Origin: Unio delphinus | Taxonomy: Eukaryota; Mollusca; Bivalvia; Unionida; Unionidae | Length of the DNA: 64,000 nucleotides | Direction of reading: 5' to 3' | Assembly (NCBI GenBank): GCA_029339505.1 | Contig: JAQISU010000167.1 | Span: 2,744,501-2,808,500, forward strand | In this document: in pieces, positions 39,770 through 51,176 of the stretch | Position numbering within the stretch: position 1 is the first letter of the stretch | Layout: the number at the start of each line of letters is the position of its first letter | Made by a program: the position numbers and the translations under genes | Notes under the pieces: model-generated | What the model saw: the letters and a program-made list of their open reading frames with translations, nothing else | What the model was told of the DNA's origin: nothing | Database searches by the model: none

Positions 39770-40735
39770 ATGGAATCTATTTATTATTCTCCGAGGGGAT
39801 ACTGGAGGGGTAACGCTGCAATCAATAAACTCGCCAGCGCCGCAAAAGTGAAAAAGGCTACTGCGGCTAATTGGTTATCCAAACAAGCTATATGGCAAAT
39901 TTATCTACCAGCGCCTAAACAAATTAATTACTCGCATTTTGATGTGACTGTCTCTAGTGAAGTTCATCAGGCTGATATATTATTTTTACCTCATGACAAC
40001 GGTTACAAATATGCGTTAACTGTAGTTGATATTGCGAGTCGATACAAACAAGCAATGCCGTTAAAATCAAAATCATCACCTGAAGTAGCTTCTGCATTTG
40101 AAAGGATTTATCGAAAGGGTCCTCTGCGTTGGCCAAATCTGCTACAAGTTGATCCTGGCAAGGAATTTCAGGGTGCAGTGTTATCAACAATGAAACATCA
40201 TAATGTCACCATCAGACAAGGACATACTGCGTTACATCGCGATCAAGCAATTGTAGAACGATTTAATCGGACTCTTGCTGAGCGGTTATTTGGATATCAA
40301 TACGCAAAAGAATTCATCCAAGAAAAGCGATCCCGTGAATGGGTCAAAAGGTTACCAGCTGTGATTACCGCACTGAATAATGAGATTACTAGAACAATCA
40401 ACATGAAACCTATCAACGCGATTAAGAAAGCGTCTATACCTAAAATGGAAATTCGAAGAATTTCACAAAATGATTCTAGCGTTTCCCAACCAATTCTTGG
40501 TAGTAATGTCACTATTAGGTATTTATACGAACCAGGAGAGATTGAAGGTGGCACAAAATGGGCTACTGATCCTATTTGGAGTGTTACTGCACACAAGATA
40601 TCTACTATAACACGATCAACTGGTAGACCTCCAATCTATAAATTGGATTCAACTGCCCCTCAGCGGGGTTTTACACGCGAACAATTACAAGTAATTCCTG
40701 ACGATACTCAATTACCACCGCGGGGTCTTAACTAG
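39770..40735 (+). CDS. Retrovirus-like integrase (inner Polinton), intact
   Basis: 321 residues. The triad is D69 (HQADILF), D128 (QVDPGKEF) and E163 (AIVERFNRT), spacing D,D-35-E. The C-terminal part (YEPGEIEGGTKWATDPIWS, STGRPPIYKLD) is an SH3-like DNA-binding domain. No chromodomain is present, unlike the integrase of Polinton 1. Its end overlaps the convergent helicase-HNH gene by 8 bp. It is the most intact enzyme of the nested pair. Confidence 0.9.
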   Translation: MESIYYSPRGYWRGNAAINKLASAAKVKKATAANWLSKQAIWQIYLPAPKQINYSHFDVTVSSEVHQADILFLPHDNGYKYALTVVDIASRYKQAMPLKSKSSPEVASAFERIYRKGPLRWPNLLQVDPGKEFQGAVLSTMKHHNVTIRQGHTALHRDQAIVERFNRTLAERLFGYQYAKEFIQEKRSREWVKRLPAVITALNNEITRTINMKPINAIKKASIPKMEIRRISQNDSSVSQPILGSNVTIRYLYEPGEIEGGTKWATDPIWSVTAHKISTITRSTGRPPIYKLDSTAPQRGFTREQLQVIPDDTQLPPRGLN

Positions 40736-41979
40736 CGCCGTTGCGTCTATTACACTCAAGACAAGTCAACATCACATTGTTTCTGACATGACCGAGACTG
40801 TTATTTTTTCTGTCTACGGTAAATTGGCGAGGATCTTTATCCGAATAACGCCAACGCATTATACAATTGCAACTTGCGCAGTGATTATTCTGTTGTTGTT
40901 TCAGCGTAATTATTAATTCAGCATCAATATCAAATTGTCGTTGTTTTTTTTTGTCTTGTTGTTTGTAACCGGATAGTTTTTTATCAATAATTTTAACATC
41001 AACGATGCTAGCATCATCCATTGTGGTGTCATCGTCGCCTGACTCTGTCAGGACAATTCTTCGAAGTTGATTTATTCTTCGTACTCTGGATACTACAAGA
41101 TAGACTAAATTCGACCATTCGATGTGATTATCTACCATCCAAACAATTGTATCTGATATAGTCAATCCCTGTGAGGAGTGTATTGTTGCTGCGTAACCTA
41201 GCGTCCACGAGGAATTATTAGCACACAATGCATCTTCAACGACGCTGATATCAACCAGCACAATATCATTTAGCACTAAATTCTGTCTTTGAAATCCTCC
41301 TGGAATATCAACTTCTATATTCTGTTTTCGTGTATCCGAAGCCCTATAATACAACGGTACTGGAAGTGTTGCAAATTTTTCTTTATGCGTTTCAAATAAC
41401 TTCATCTGAAGTGTGTCTCTGACTATTTTTCTACTTGCAATTATCAAATCGTTTGGTCTCCACGTTTCCCAAAAATCATTCATGGGAGTTTCTGAAATTA
41501 TTTCACGTGCTTTTTCGCATTGAATTTTATCCGGTTGTAATCTAATTAGCGCTTTGAATTCTCGTAATTGTTCATCAAGTGATCTATAATCAATTGTTAA
41601 TTTCTTCATAATAGTCTACAAAACCCTTTAGCCATTCATGTGGGGATGCACCGATAAATGGTGGTGGTTGGCCGTGATCACCGCACATGACGACTTTTGT
41701 ATTTTTCATTAACAACCACTCGAGAAATGTTTGTAATACATCTAATGACACTATGCATATTTCATCCCAAATAATGATTTCAGGAATGAATTTATCACCC
41801 GTTCGATCAGGGGTCCATTCATCGCCTTTCCATCGAAAGAAACTATCGTAAGTACAGGCATTTACCCCTCGTTGTTTCATTTCCCTGGTGAGTCTGTGAG
41901 TTGGTGTTAGCTCAATCATGGTTGACCGACGAAATAATTCAATTGCACGAGTTCTCTTTCCTGACCCACCACAACCGTT
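40728..41979 (-). pseudogene. SF1 helicase plus HNH domain of the polymerase fusion (inner)
   Basis: 41590-41919 contains VLTPTHRL-like and VVMCGDHGQPP motifs. 40728-41609 contains the late motifs (TIHSSQGLTI, VVSRVRR) and ends in an HNH-type zinc domain: CASCNCIMRWRYS, FTVDRKNNSLGHVRNNV, CLECNRR. The Walker A region (NGCGGSGK) is separated from the polymerase end by a TAA near 41980, and its surroundings are damaged. A helicase fused to an HNH nuclease behind a polymerase is unusual. Both Polintons share it, so it is ancestral to this lineage. Confidence 0.75.
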
Positions 41980-44411
41980 TTAATAAACTGTCTTGTATCT
42001 ACATATTGGATCAGATACCGGTGGTGCATTCGAAAATTCTGATTGAATTTCAATGGGGTTACATGAAAGATATTTATCATCCATGGTAACGTCTGCGGAT
42101 TCACAATACTCATGTAGTGTTTCCTTTTTAAATCGCCAACGCCCCCAATTTTCCTCGGGATCTGTGAATGCCGCTACAGCTGATTTGTATTTATTGTGTA
42201 TATACATCGAATCAGTAGCTACTCTAACCACGGTATTAGAAAATCTATTTATCATCGAAAATAGATTAATAGAAGCATAGGCTAGCATAGAACTTCTCAA
42301 ATGTGTATACTGGGAATTATATCCATCACAGTAGGTAACAACCGTACCCAATTTCTCACCATTGGATAGAAAAGCATCCTTACGGGATACAAGTTTTCCC
42401 TGTTTCGTTAAATCCGTTACAATAAAATCGTATTCAGCGACGTCTATGATCAACCGCGAAGTATATTTTGCATTGTCGTATCTTCCACCTTGGGTAAATT
42501 TACCGATTATTCTTCGTCCAAAATCTTTTGCTTGTTCTTTTTTAATTTCAAATAACTCCTTAGACCAATTCATGATTTGTTCTTCATTGAAATCAGGAAA
42601 TTGTTTTCGCTGTTCACTAATTATACGATCTAAATCGGGTTGTGGTAGCCAAACTTCTTTCTGAGCTCGATAGCATATAATAGCTTCACTAACAATCAAC
42701 AATATTAGCATACCACAATTGATCATATATCGTAGTAACCCTATTAGCATCCACGCCTTTTCAGATATATGTCTACCAAGCCAAAAATAACTACATGGAT
42801 GTAACCCTGTAGCTAATTCGAATGATATCACACGAGCGAATCCAGTTAAATCAAAATCAGGCAATGGACCATTAATCGCAACACGAGTCATTTCATGCGT
42901 GGGGTGTCCAAATCGTTTAAAATAGTTACTACATACCCCATACTCGAGAAAACTTCCAGGATAACACGCGGATATATCAATTGAAATCATACCATCACGT
43001 AAGTATTTTGTATTCCACAGTCTTCCATGACCAAATCGACGCAACTCAATTTAACGTCCTCGAGAAAATCACTTCGTGTTGGACGCCATGAGTTTTTTTC
43101 TTGCAATGTGAGCTACCCATGATGGAATAGTTAAACTATCCGTTAATAGTTTTTCATGGAAACTCTCTGGTGAAAAATCATTAGCAATTTTTCTCATTCT
43201 AGTCTTTAACTCTTCAACGCGATATAATTCACCATTTGGTCTTACAAATTGATCAAATCCTGATTCGGAACCAGCACTACTAAGTAACCACACTGACACA
43301 GTATCATCTTTACACAACGCATGAATAGCATCAAATAATTTCTATTCATAGAAAACATCCCTGAGGAATTCTTCAGGGATATATCTCACGGATCTATCTC
43401 GTGGAAATATTGTTACTGCAGGTGTCCACGCGTGTTTGTTATGATAAATAATTTGTATTGTTATATTTCGGTTCGTATAAAACTTCTCCGGTTATCGTCA
43501 TAACGGTTATTGGGAATCTTAATAATGTTTCTAATTTAGCTATATCAGAAATCTTTGCACCGTGCTGTTTCACTGTCAGTTCCCATTCGGTTATTTTCCT
43601 ACGTCGCAGATCAGTTAGTTTATTCCCTCGGGATGCATTTGTGAAGTGTTCCATTACCCGTGTTGCTACACAATTCAGTGAACTAGAATATTTCATAGGA
43701 GCTAGTTTTGCAATATTGGGTTTATCATTTAACGCATATATTCCATAAACGATTGCTGTTACAGGATAAGATCTCTCGTAGTATGGTTTGTCAATTCCAG
43801 TTAGAATTCCTGGTTTGGAATCTCTACTCACAATGACAGTTTTTTTTATCCTTGAGGATTGGTTCAAATTTATCCCTGATAATCCATTCACCTTCGACTT
43901 CGATAATGAATTTTATTCTGAAAAAATACTTCTGTTGGGAATTGCTTTGCAATTTACCCTTGGATTTCCAGCCAAGATGTGAAATTATCTCAGCTGCTCT
44001 TTCATCGTTCATAGTAGCATCGATGTTGGGTACATTGACATCTTCATCAATAATTCGAAATGTCGACCAACAGTGTACTGCACCGTCTCGGTAGAATTCG
44101 TTAAAACACTCCCTGATTTTACCCAGTATAGTTCTATCACCGATTAGACGTTTTGGTGTATCAGAGACTCTATTGAGATTGAATTTAGTATTTTTCCAAG
44201 GCTTAATTTTCGATAATCTTTCGAATTCTTTCATGGTGTAATCAATGAATTTAGTATTTTTCCGAGGCTTAATTTTCGATAATCTCTTAAACTCCTTCAG
44301 TATAGTTCTATCACCGATTAGACGTTTTATTGTATTAGAGACTCTATCGAGATTGAATTTAACATTTTTGAAAGGTTTAATCGCTGATAATCTCTCGAAT
44401 TCCTCATTCAT
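41980..44411 (-). pseudogene. DNA polymerase B of the polymerase-helicase fusion (inner), frameshifted
   Basis: Frames in order: 43824-44411, 43439-43891, 43069-43317, 41980-43044. The last carries motif A (ISIDISACYPGSF), motif B (RRIIGKFTQGGRYD) and motif C (RVATDSMYI). At least three frameshifts separate the frames (near 43840, 43330-43440 and 43050). The N-terminus contains three tandem copies of a segment (IKPWKNTKFNL, RLIGDRTIL) that occurs once in the outer copy. Confidence 0.78.
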
Positions 44412-44450
44412 ATAATTAAAACAAGTATTTAAATAGAAAATTTATATATA
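44412..44450. promoter_or_regulatory. Divergent promoter (inner copy)
   Basis: Contains acaagtatttaaatagaaaa and tttatatata between the polymerase start and the Cys-rich ORF; counterpart of 37321-37362. Confidence 0.55.
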
Positions 44451-44753
44451 ATGAGTCACTGCAAATGGCTTATGATTGGATCAACAACCCCGTGTAACAA
44501 ATCATGCAGAGGCGAATTCTGTGGGCATCATTTACAAAGCGTTCGCAACGGTTCCTTCGGCCCTCTCCCATGCCTCTGATGTGGGGTGAGCGTCAGGGGA
44601 AAATCACAATTATGCCTCATTTGTGGCGGCAAACGATACAGAGAACTAAAACGCTATTATGACAAACGAATCAATGACCCATTCAATGACAAAGTCATCA
44701 AAACCCCTCAAGATTATATCCAGAGATTTATAACTAAAGCAGATATAAATTAG
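44451..44753 (+). pseudogene. Cys-rich zinc-finger-like protein, interrupted by TGA (inner)
   Basis: Same start as the outer copy (HCKWLMIG). TGA at 44577-44579 lies in the CLxCG motif; the frame then stays open to TAG 44751-44753, giving a longer C-terminus than in the outer copy. Confidence 0.6.
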
Positions 44754-44774
44754 ACAAATAGTATTATTATACAA

Positions 44775-45266
44775 ATGAGCCAAGATTTCAGACCACATCC
44801 GGTGCTTGTTAATTACGAAGCCTCCAGTGATGGTGTTGTCAGGCACCGCAGACTAAAAAAATCGGTTGGATTTCTGAATAATATGGGATATTTGCTGTTT
44901 AGTGCCGGGGAGAAGAAATATCTCTGTCACAGAGCCATATATGAAGCATTTTACGGATTAATCGAAGATGGCTTTGTGATTGATCACATAAATGGCGTGA
45001 AGACTGATAATTGTCTTGAGAATCTTCAATCCATCTCGCAGCGCGATAACCTTTTAAAAAGCAACGCTGGTAGGAACTCAAAACGCCCTTGGGGGGTCAA
45101 ATCGTTTGATTTAGAAACTAGCGAGGAGAAAATATTTGAATCAATAAATGAAGCCAGTAGATACTTTGACATTTGTAGGACTTCAATACGATTTGTTGCA
45201 GAAAATATAATTAAAACTGCTCTGTCAAAAAAGACAGGTCACAGGATAAAATTCGTATACACCTGA
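44775..45266 (+). CDS. HNH homing-type endonuclease
   Basis: 163 residues, intact. The HNH core is visible as CHRAIYEAF (H52), VIDHINGVKTDNCLENL (H71, N79, N83) and RDN (N92). A NUMOD-like DNA-binding region follows (WGVKSFDLETSEEKIFESIN, EASRYFDICRTSI). Such enzymes cut specific DNA sites and spread with their host element. It has no counterpart in the outer element and lies at the edge of the inner-specific insertion. Its codon use resembles its neighbours. Confidence 0.85.
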   Translation: MSQDFRPHPVLVNYEASSDGVVRHRRLKKSVGFLNNMGYLLFSAGEKKYLCHRAIYEAFYGLIEDGFVIDHINGVKTDNCLENLQSISQRDNLLKSNAGRNSKRPWGVKSFDLETSEEKIFESINEASRYFDICRTSIRFVAENIIKTALSKKTGHRIKFVYT

Positions 45267-46900
45267 AACGATTCAAGGGAGATAAATCCTTTATGTATAA
45301 ATCCAACAACTCATAACACTCTCCTCACTAAGTTCCCTTGTATTATGTGTCGTCTGCTATTACCTGTAGGAGAGGTATAATTGGCATGTGCGCGCCCACG
45401 TGACTGTAATGGAGTATATAATACATGTGTTTCGCTAGAGAATAAAACTTTTTATTGTCGATTGGGCTAAAACTGCATTATTTAAACAGTCGTATTTTTA
45501 TTTATCTACACTCAGCTACATGTCTCATGTGTGGGGGTGGGTGGACCAGCAGTAAAGCAAACAGCTAACCACGTTCTTTCAGTACAAACATTCTTTATAA
45601 TCTAACGCGTTACCTGTGTTCGCTCAGCCGGAACGAGCATGAAACCCTAGTGTTTCCCATTCATTGAAGTAAGTAGGCGTGGTTAAAATTCCTCTGAATA
45701 CAGTTATTTATGGCCTAATCGATGACGCATTTGTCTAGTGGATTAGAACAGAGTAAATACACGCTGTTATCTAACAACTGTATTCTTTTGTTTAGTGTTT
45801 TATTAAACTATTTTGTCTCATTTAAATGTTGTGAAACGGCGTTAATAAGAAATTCAAGGAAATAAAATAACACACTTGTGAATCAACGCCGCTATATTAG
45901 TCACCTTATACAGCATATAGGTATTAAGCTTGGGGCTTTCGAAAGCCAATTCCGACCAATCAAAACTAACCCACGCCATTGACACGGGCGTGTGGTTGAC
46001 TTTTGTCAATCATGCAACCGGGTTAATTTAATTGGGTTGCTTTTGATTGGTTGGATTGGCCGTAGAAAAATCCGCCCGTCGTTTCATGTTTGTGCTGTCC
46101 TGTGCCGTCCTACATCATTACATCACAAATTCCATCCTCGTTTCATTGAATATAATCCATCATTAATTAAGTTAATTAAGTATATGTATGCCTACAATCT
46201 GCCGCAACACCCGAGCGGAGATATGTGTCGTCCCACATCATTACATCACAAATTCCATCATCGTTTCATTGTAAATATCCATCCTTAATTAAGTTAATTA
46301 AGTATATGTTGTGACGTCCCCCCAAGCATATCTTCTGGGCGGTCTAAGATGATGTTTGTCACCCTAGGCCTCCCTTCCGGAGATGTATGTTTTGGGCCCC
46401 CCTTGGGCTTACTTGGATGTGAAGGCAACCAAGGAGTTCCAAAGATGTGTTGTCGTATATGTAACCTCTGGGTCTCTCTGACGTCATAGGGCGCCAGCGA
46501 GATTGCCAAATGGGGTTTTCATGTTGTGCCGTCCATTAATTAAGTTAATTAAGTACATGTAGTACGTCACCTCAAGTATATCTTCTGGGCGGTCTAAGAT
46601 GATGTTTGTCACCTTAGGCCTCCCGCCGGAGATGTATGTTTCGGGTCCCCTTGGGCTTACTTGGATGTGAAGGCAACCAAGGAGTTCCAAAGATGTGTTG
46701 TCACATACCTCTGGGTCTCTTTTACGTTATTTGACGCGAAAGGGGTTTCCAAATGGGGTTTTCAGTACAGCATATACATGGACTTAATTAAGTTAATTAA
46801 ATAACCTCTGGGTCTCTCTGACGTCATAGGGCGCCAGCGAGATTGCCAAATGAGTGTTATTTATTTTTTAATAATTAGAGATACAGTATACTATAAAAAT
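45267..46900. repeat. Inner-specific non-coding region with palindromic and duplicated segments
   Basis: No gene. The 18-19 bp motif ttaattaagttaattaag, made of overlapping palindromes, occurs near 46163, 46284, 46535 and 46783. A segment of about 220 bp (46300-46530) is repeated at 46555-46770. A 57-bp piece with cctctgggtctctctgacgt recurs at about 46467 and 46804. A catcattacatcacaaattc segment occurs twice at about 46110 and 46228. It could be a nested non-autonomous element or a replication region. Confidence 0.65.
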
Positions 46901-47256
46901 ATGGATATCAAAGATGTAAATGCTATAATTGCCTAAATCTCAAAGTTAAAAAATAGAGGGATAAAACTATCTGAAGGTCTCGACTGCGACAGGATTACCT
47001 CGGAATATGAAGACATCGAGTATCAGTCTAGTAAGGGTCGTTATGTTTTACCTAAGATGTACAGACTCGTGAAAGAATTCAAAAGTCCATCTATGCTTGT
47101 TTGTACGGTAACGACATTAATGTATTCATAACGCTATTTAGCACCGTTGAAGCAATACGTCAAAAGCTCGGCCAAGAGTATCAAAAACGAGCTGAAATTA
47201 GTTCTAAAGTTCGTGATCTTAGAAACATATTAAACGAGGAAAAAACAGTATCTTAA
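46901..47256 (+). pseudogene. Hypothetical protein remnant with TATA box
   Basis: ATG 46901 follows TATAAAA by 3 bases. A TAA at codon 12 and a frameshift near 47105 interrupt an otherwise coding-like frame (ISKLKNRGIKLSEGLD; later RQKLGQEYQKRAEISSKV, helical) ending at 47256. Not recognised and absent from the outer element. Confidence 0.4.
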
Positions 47257-47333
47257 CCACGTGAGCGTTACTAAAAAAAAAAGCGTTCAGTAAATGTCTA
47301 ATAAAATTTATTTTTTTTTAGCGTTTTTTGTAA

Positions 47334-47612
47334 CTACATAGGATTTTCTCCTGAAAGAATACTCAGCAGTTTGAGTTTGCTCATGCAGTTATGAGCGTAC
47401 TGGATGATCTGGTCGTGGTAGCAAGTAATCACCGCGACGCCTCCATTTTCACGTAGTTGTTGTTGTTGCCGCGTCGTTAACAAAAATCGTTCATTGCCGT
47501 TCTCAGATATTATAATTCTGAAACCCCCAGCGATGTTATTTCTGAAACACTCACGGATAGCGTCGTACAGTTTAACCTTGTCGGAGATGGATACGTTAGC
47601 TTGATGGTACAT
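47334..47612 (-). CDS. Hypothetical protein, 92 aa
   Basis: An intact minus-strand frame in an otherwise plus-strand half. Residues about 8-60 (ISDKVKLYDAIRECFRNNI, GGFRIIISENGNERFLLT) look like a compact alpha/beta domain. Not recognised; no copy in the outer element. Confidence 0.5.
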   Translation of the reverse strand: MYHQANVSISDKVKLYDAIRECFRNNIAGGFRIIISENGNERFLLTTRQQQQLRENGGVAVITCYHDQIIQYAHNCMSKLKLLSILSGENPM

Positions 47613-47677
47613 TTATTTAATAACTCAGCTTTTAATTGTGATAGTTCACATTTGAAAACTCAGTTCACAAACAATAT

Positions 47678-48705
47678 ATGGTAGGTGAATCGCTTACAAC
47701 TAGATTAGCCCGAGAGCGGCTAGCAACAATTAAAAAGTTTATACCGGTTCGAGACAGACTTCGCGAGAAACTTCAACAACGACAACAAGCGCAGACTGAC
47801 TTTTCTGTGTCAAGTGAACAACTGTTTACTCCGATAACATGTGCGACCAAAGATGTGAAAACAGCAACTGAACGAGCAATATTTGGGGATATTCCTGAGG
47901 AAGGCAAGCGACGAGAAGTGCCTGTTCTTGGTGTGCTTGAAAAGATAGCAGCGGAAACTGAAAAGACATCAGCGTTGTTACAAAAAAAAAACACCTGGTC
48001 CGAAAAAGACCAATGATAAAAAAGTAGATGAATTACGCGCGCGATTTAACGAAGAAGGGTTAGCAACAATTGATAAGACTGACCCTGCAGAGTTTCCTGC
48101 ACTTGTTGTTACGACGTATGAAGACAGAAAGAAAATGTTAAAACCAGAACAGAACAAGTATGTAAGAGGTATACAACATTGGGCTGATATATTTTACAAA
48201 ATTAAAACTAAAAATGGTAAAGTTAAAGGCGACAATGCGTCATATATTGAATATCTCAAAATGGTGAGTATAGTGTATAATAAAGATGAAGAACAAAAAT
48301 CACAAAGAAAGCCACAAAGACTGCAGCGGCGGCGACAACAACCTGCAAAAAAATATCTTTTTCACCCGCAAAACAAGAAGAATCTCAACAACTACCACCC
48401 CAAGCTTCGCTTGGACCTTTGCCTGGACCATCTGATCGAGATTTTCTAAATCTCAGAAATTGCCAGTAATTTCAGGTGGTGGTCTAGTTAGTTGTCCTGG
48501 TAATATTCTCAGTGATATATCACGGTTAGAGGTTCTCATCGGAGGGAAACGAGCCGGAAATAACACACCGGAAGTAATTGATGAAGCAGCTGATATCTGC
48601 AGACGATTATTTGCCGGTGGTATTATGGGCATTGATGTATATCGAGAACTCATTGCTGAATTAGTTGAAAATCACAAAGACGCCCATGGTTATCACAGCG
48701 ATTAA
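47678..48705 (+). pseudogene. Conserved Polinton virion-associated protein, frameshifted (inner)
   Basis: The N-terminal frame (47678-48016: LTTRLARERLATIKKFIP, SEQLFTPITCATK) ends in a ten-A run. The middle frame continues at 48020-48449 (DELRARFNEEGLATIDKTDP, HWADIFYKIKTK), and the C-terminal frame 48460-48705 reads LVSCPGNILSDISRLE and HKDAHGYH. The three parts align in order with the outer gene at 55367-56508. It lies directly before the pVI-like and capsid genes. Function unknown. Confidence 0.6.
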
Positions 48706-48774
48706 AATCAAAGAGTTTTCAATGGAATTGACTACGCAATTCACTAATTGAAAAACTACTAGTTTTATAACAAG

Positions 48775-49241
48775 ATGATTATACACTACAACCATGATAA
48801 ACCCGTAAGCGTCCACGTGGTGAACTCACGATTGCCTGTTTACCGTACGTGGTATGGAGATGGTTTTGGCAATACCATTGCGGGGTTATTTACAAGAATG
48901 GCTCCCAAGGTGGCGCCGCTAGCTAAACAATTGTCAATGAAAGCCATTGATATTATTCTTGATAAGGGAACCAGCAAAATCGGAGATTTCGTTGGAAATC
49001 TTGCCGGAAGAGCATTTTCTGCTGCGAAAGATAAAATAGCATCATTGGTGCGAAAGAAACCAACAGTACTGCCATCAACTACAGTGATGCCTGCAAAAAT
49101 CAGCAAAGCAATCAATAGCGTAGTGGAAGAAAAACTAGCGTCGTTGGCTGCTTCGGTGACTCCGTCGCCATTGACAGCTTCGCCGGTATCATGAACGCAA
49201 TAGCAGGAAGTGGTTTGAAACGAAAACGAAAACGACGATAA
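48775..49241 (+). pseudogene. pVI-like minor virion protein (inner)
   Basis: The main frame has 139 codons (48775-49194). It has an N-terminal VYRTWYGDGFGNTIAGLF with a GxG cleavage-like site, an amphipathic and alanine/lysine-rich middle, and a PxST-rich end. A one-base shift near 49190 moves the tail (IAGSG followed by KRKRKRR) out of frame; it ends at TAA 49239-49241. In the outer copy the same tail is in frame. IAGSG fits the adenain consensus (M/I/L)xGx-G. Confidence 0.65.
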
Positions 49242-49284
49242 TTACAAAGAGTTTCGCAATTGAAAACACTAAATAATAATAACA

Positions 49285-50709
49285 ATGTTTAAACGAACAG
49301 CTGATCCCGCGCTTGATATGGAAGCCCCAGTGCGCAAAGACGATTCCGTCCGCGATTATCAATACTATTCCTATCATGCAATACAACCCGACCTACGATC
49401 GCGAGTTGAACTTCAAGTTCAAGATACCAGTAAATACTTTTTGCCGTGTGAAGCATTTATTGAAATCGAGGGAAAACTCGTAACAAATGATGCAGCTGAT
49501 ACCCCATATGCAGATGACCCAAATATCCGAGTTGGTTTTGTTAATAATGGCATAATGGCGTTATTTGAAAGTGCAAGATATCTCATTGATGGAAAAGAAA
49601 TTGAATCAATAGACCGTGAAGTTGATGTTGCAACAACAATAATCGGGCTAGCAAGATACTCCGATGATTATACAAGATCGGCTGGTCCGTCTATGATGTT
49701 TGAAAAGGATACCTCTGATAACGCTGACCACCTTCAATACATTAAAGTGTTAACACCGCAAGACACTTCAGTTGCTAATCAACAAGAAGCAGCTAATCCA
49801 GAACGTCGAGCTAGACCCGGAGCTGCGTTTGATATTCTCGGAGGCGTTAATGATAATTTCAATCTAGGGTTTGCAACACGAAAACTAGCATTTCAAGAAC
49901 AGCAGAAATATTTTTCATGTGCGATTCCACTCCATCACATATTTAGATTCTGCAGAAATGTCAGAAAAGTTATTTATGGAGCCAAACACACAATCGCGTT
50001 AGTGCGAAAAGGCAATGACGATGATGCAATCTGGCGTACTGGTGCCGCTGAAGGTAAAGTTGTTTTGAGTAAAATAGTATTGTGGATGCCAGTAATGACC
50101 CCATCAATTACCACGGAAGGGCGGCTGCTCTCATTTATGGACACGGGCGGCAAATCATTGCTAAGTTGGCTAACAACAACGACTGATGTCAAACAGGATA
50201 ATGTTGATGGTACATTTACATGGCACTTGGCATCAAAACAAGGCGTTTCAGCTCCACGTCATATATTTATTGCGCTACAGAATCGGGATCGAGTAGGCTC
50301 CCAAGAACGCAGTCATATGATATTTGATCAATTAGGGGTAAGTGAGGTTTCGCTGAGAATAAACGGACAACAAGAACCAACCGAGGATATACAACTTGAT
50401 TACGGTCAAAACCATATAGCACGTGTGTATCATCGGATGCTGTCATATATGGGTCGTGCTCAAAATGTTGATACTGGTTTGCAAATATCGCAACTCGATT
50501 TTAAGAAATTGTATCCAATTTATTACTTTTCGCTATAACATCTTGATTTAATGAGACAATCCGTCGTCGACATACATTTTAGGGCTCGTATAGCTCCTGG
50601 TGGTGTTAATTATAGAGCGGTTGCTGTCATTCTCAGCGATAAATCAATGTTGTTAGAAGGGGTTGGCGGACGAATGAGAATTGTTGATGCACCAGTGGAA
50701 AATATGTAA
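49285..50709 (+). pseudogene. Major capsid protein, interrupted near the C-terminus (inner)
   Basis: 474 codons with one in-frame TAA at 50536-50538. The first 417 residues align with the outer copy (VGFVNNGIMALFESARYLID, KEIESIDREVDVATTIIGLA, VSEVSLRINGQQEPTEDIQL). After the stop the frame continues open to 50709 (QSVVDIHFRAR, VILSDKSMLLEGVGG). The double jelly-roll assignment rests on position, size and similarity to Polinton capsid proteins of this branch. The truncated product would lack its last strands. Confidence 0.78.
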
Positions 50710-50758
50710 ACGATTCACAATTAGATCAATTAAAAGCAAAAATGTGTTTTACAATAAA

Positions 50759-51154
50759 ATGCCATATAGTGTTGTTAGCGTCAAGCTGACTGATGGTCAG
50801 GTCAAGAAATTACGATCAAAATCCGCTAAAGAATGTGGAACAACAATAACGTTGAAACCAGCGCAGATGTCCGGCGGTACACATAAAATAGCATTAACGG
50901 ATCGTCAAATAAAACATTTCAATGATGCAATGAAAAATAAGCGAGGGGTTCAAATTGTATTTTCGAAAGCTGCAATCACCAACATGATAAAATCAGGTGG
51001 TATATTTCCATTGTCAGCCGCAATACCAGCATTGATTGCAGCGGCTGCCCCAGCGGTGGCGAAAGCGGCGGCGTTGGGAGCCGTTGGTACCGCGGCAGGC
51101 ATGGCGTTGAAAAAGGCAACTGGGAAAGGATATAAAAAAAGGGAAAGGGTCTAA
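50759..51154 (+). CDS. pX-like hydrophobic virion protein (inner)
   Basis: 131 residues from ATG 50759. A beta-rich N-terminus (VVSVKLTDGQVKKL, GTTITLKPAQM) is followed by GGIFPLSAAIPALIAAAAP and an alanine-rich hydrophobic stretch, then a basic end. The frame ends at TAA 51152 because an A-run at 51136 has one base more than in the outer copy. In the outer copy the frame runs into the protease. Confidence 0.6.
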   Translation: MPYSVVSVKLTDGQVKKLRSKSAKECGTTITLKPAQMSGGTHKIALTDRQIKHFNDAMKNKRGVQIVFSKAAITNMIKSGGIFPLSAAIPALIAAAAPAVAKAAALGAVGTAAGMALKKATGKGYKKRERV

Positions 51155-51176
51155 GACTACCAGGGACTCCATATTC

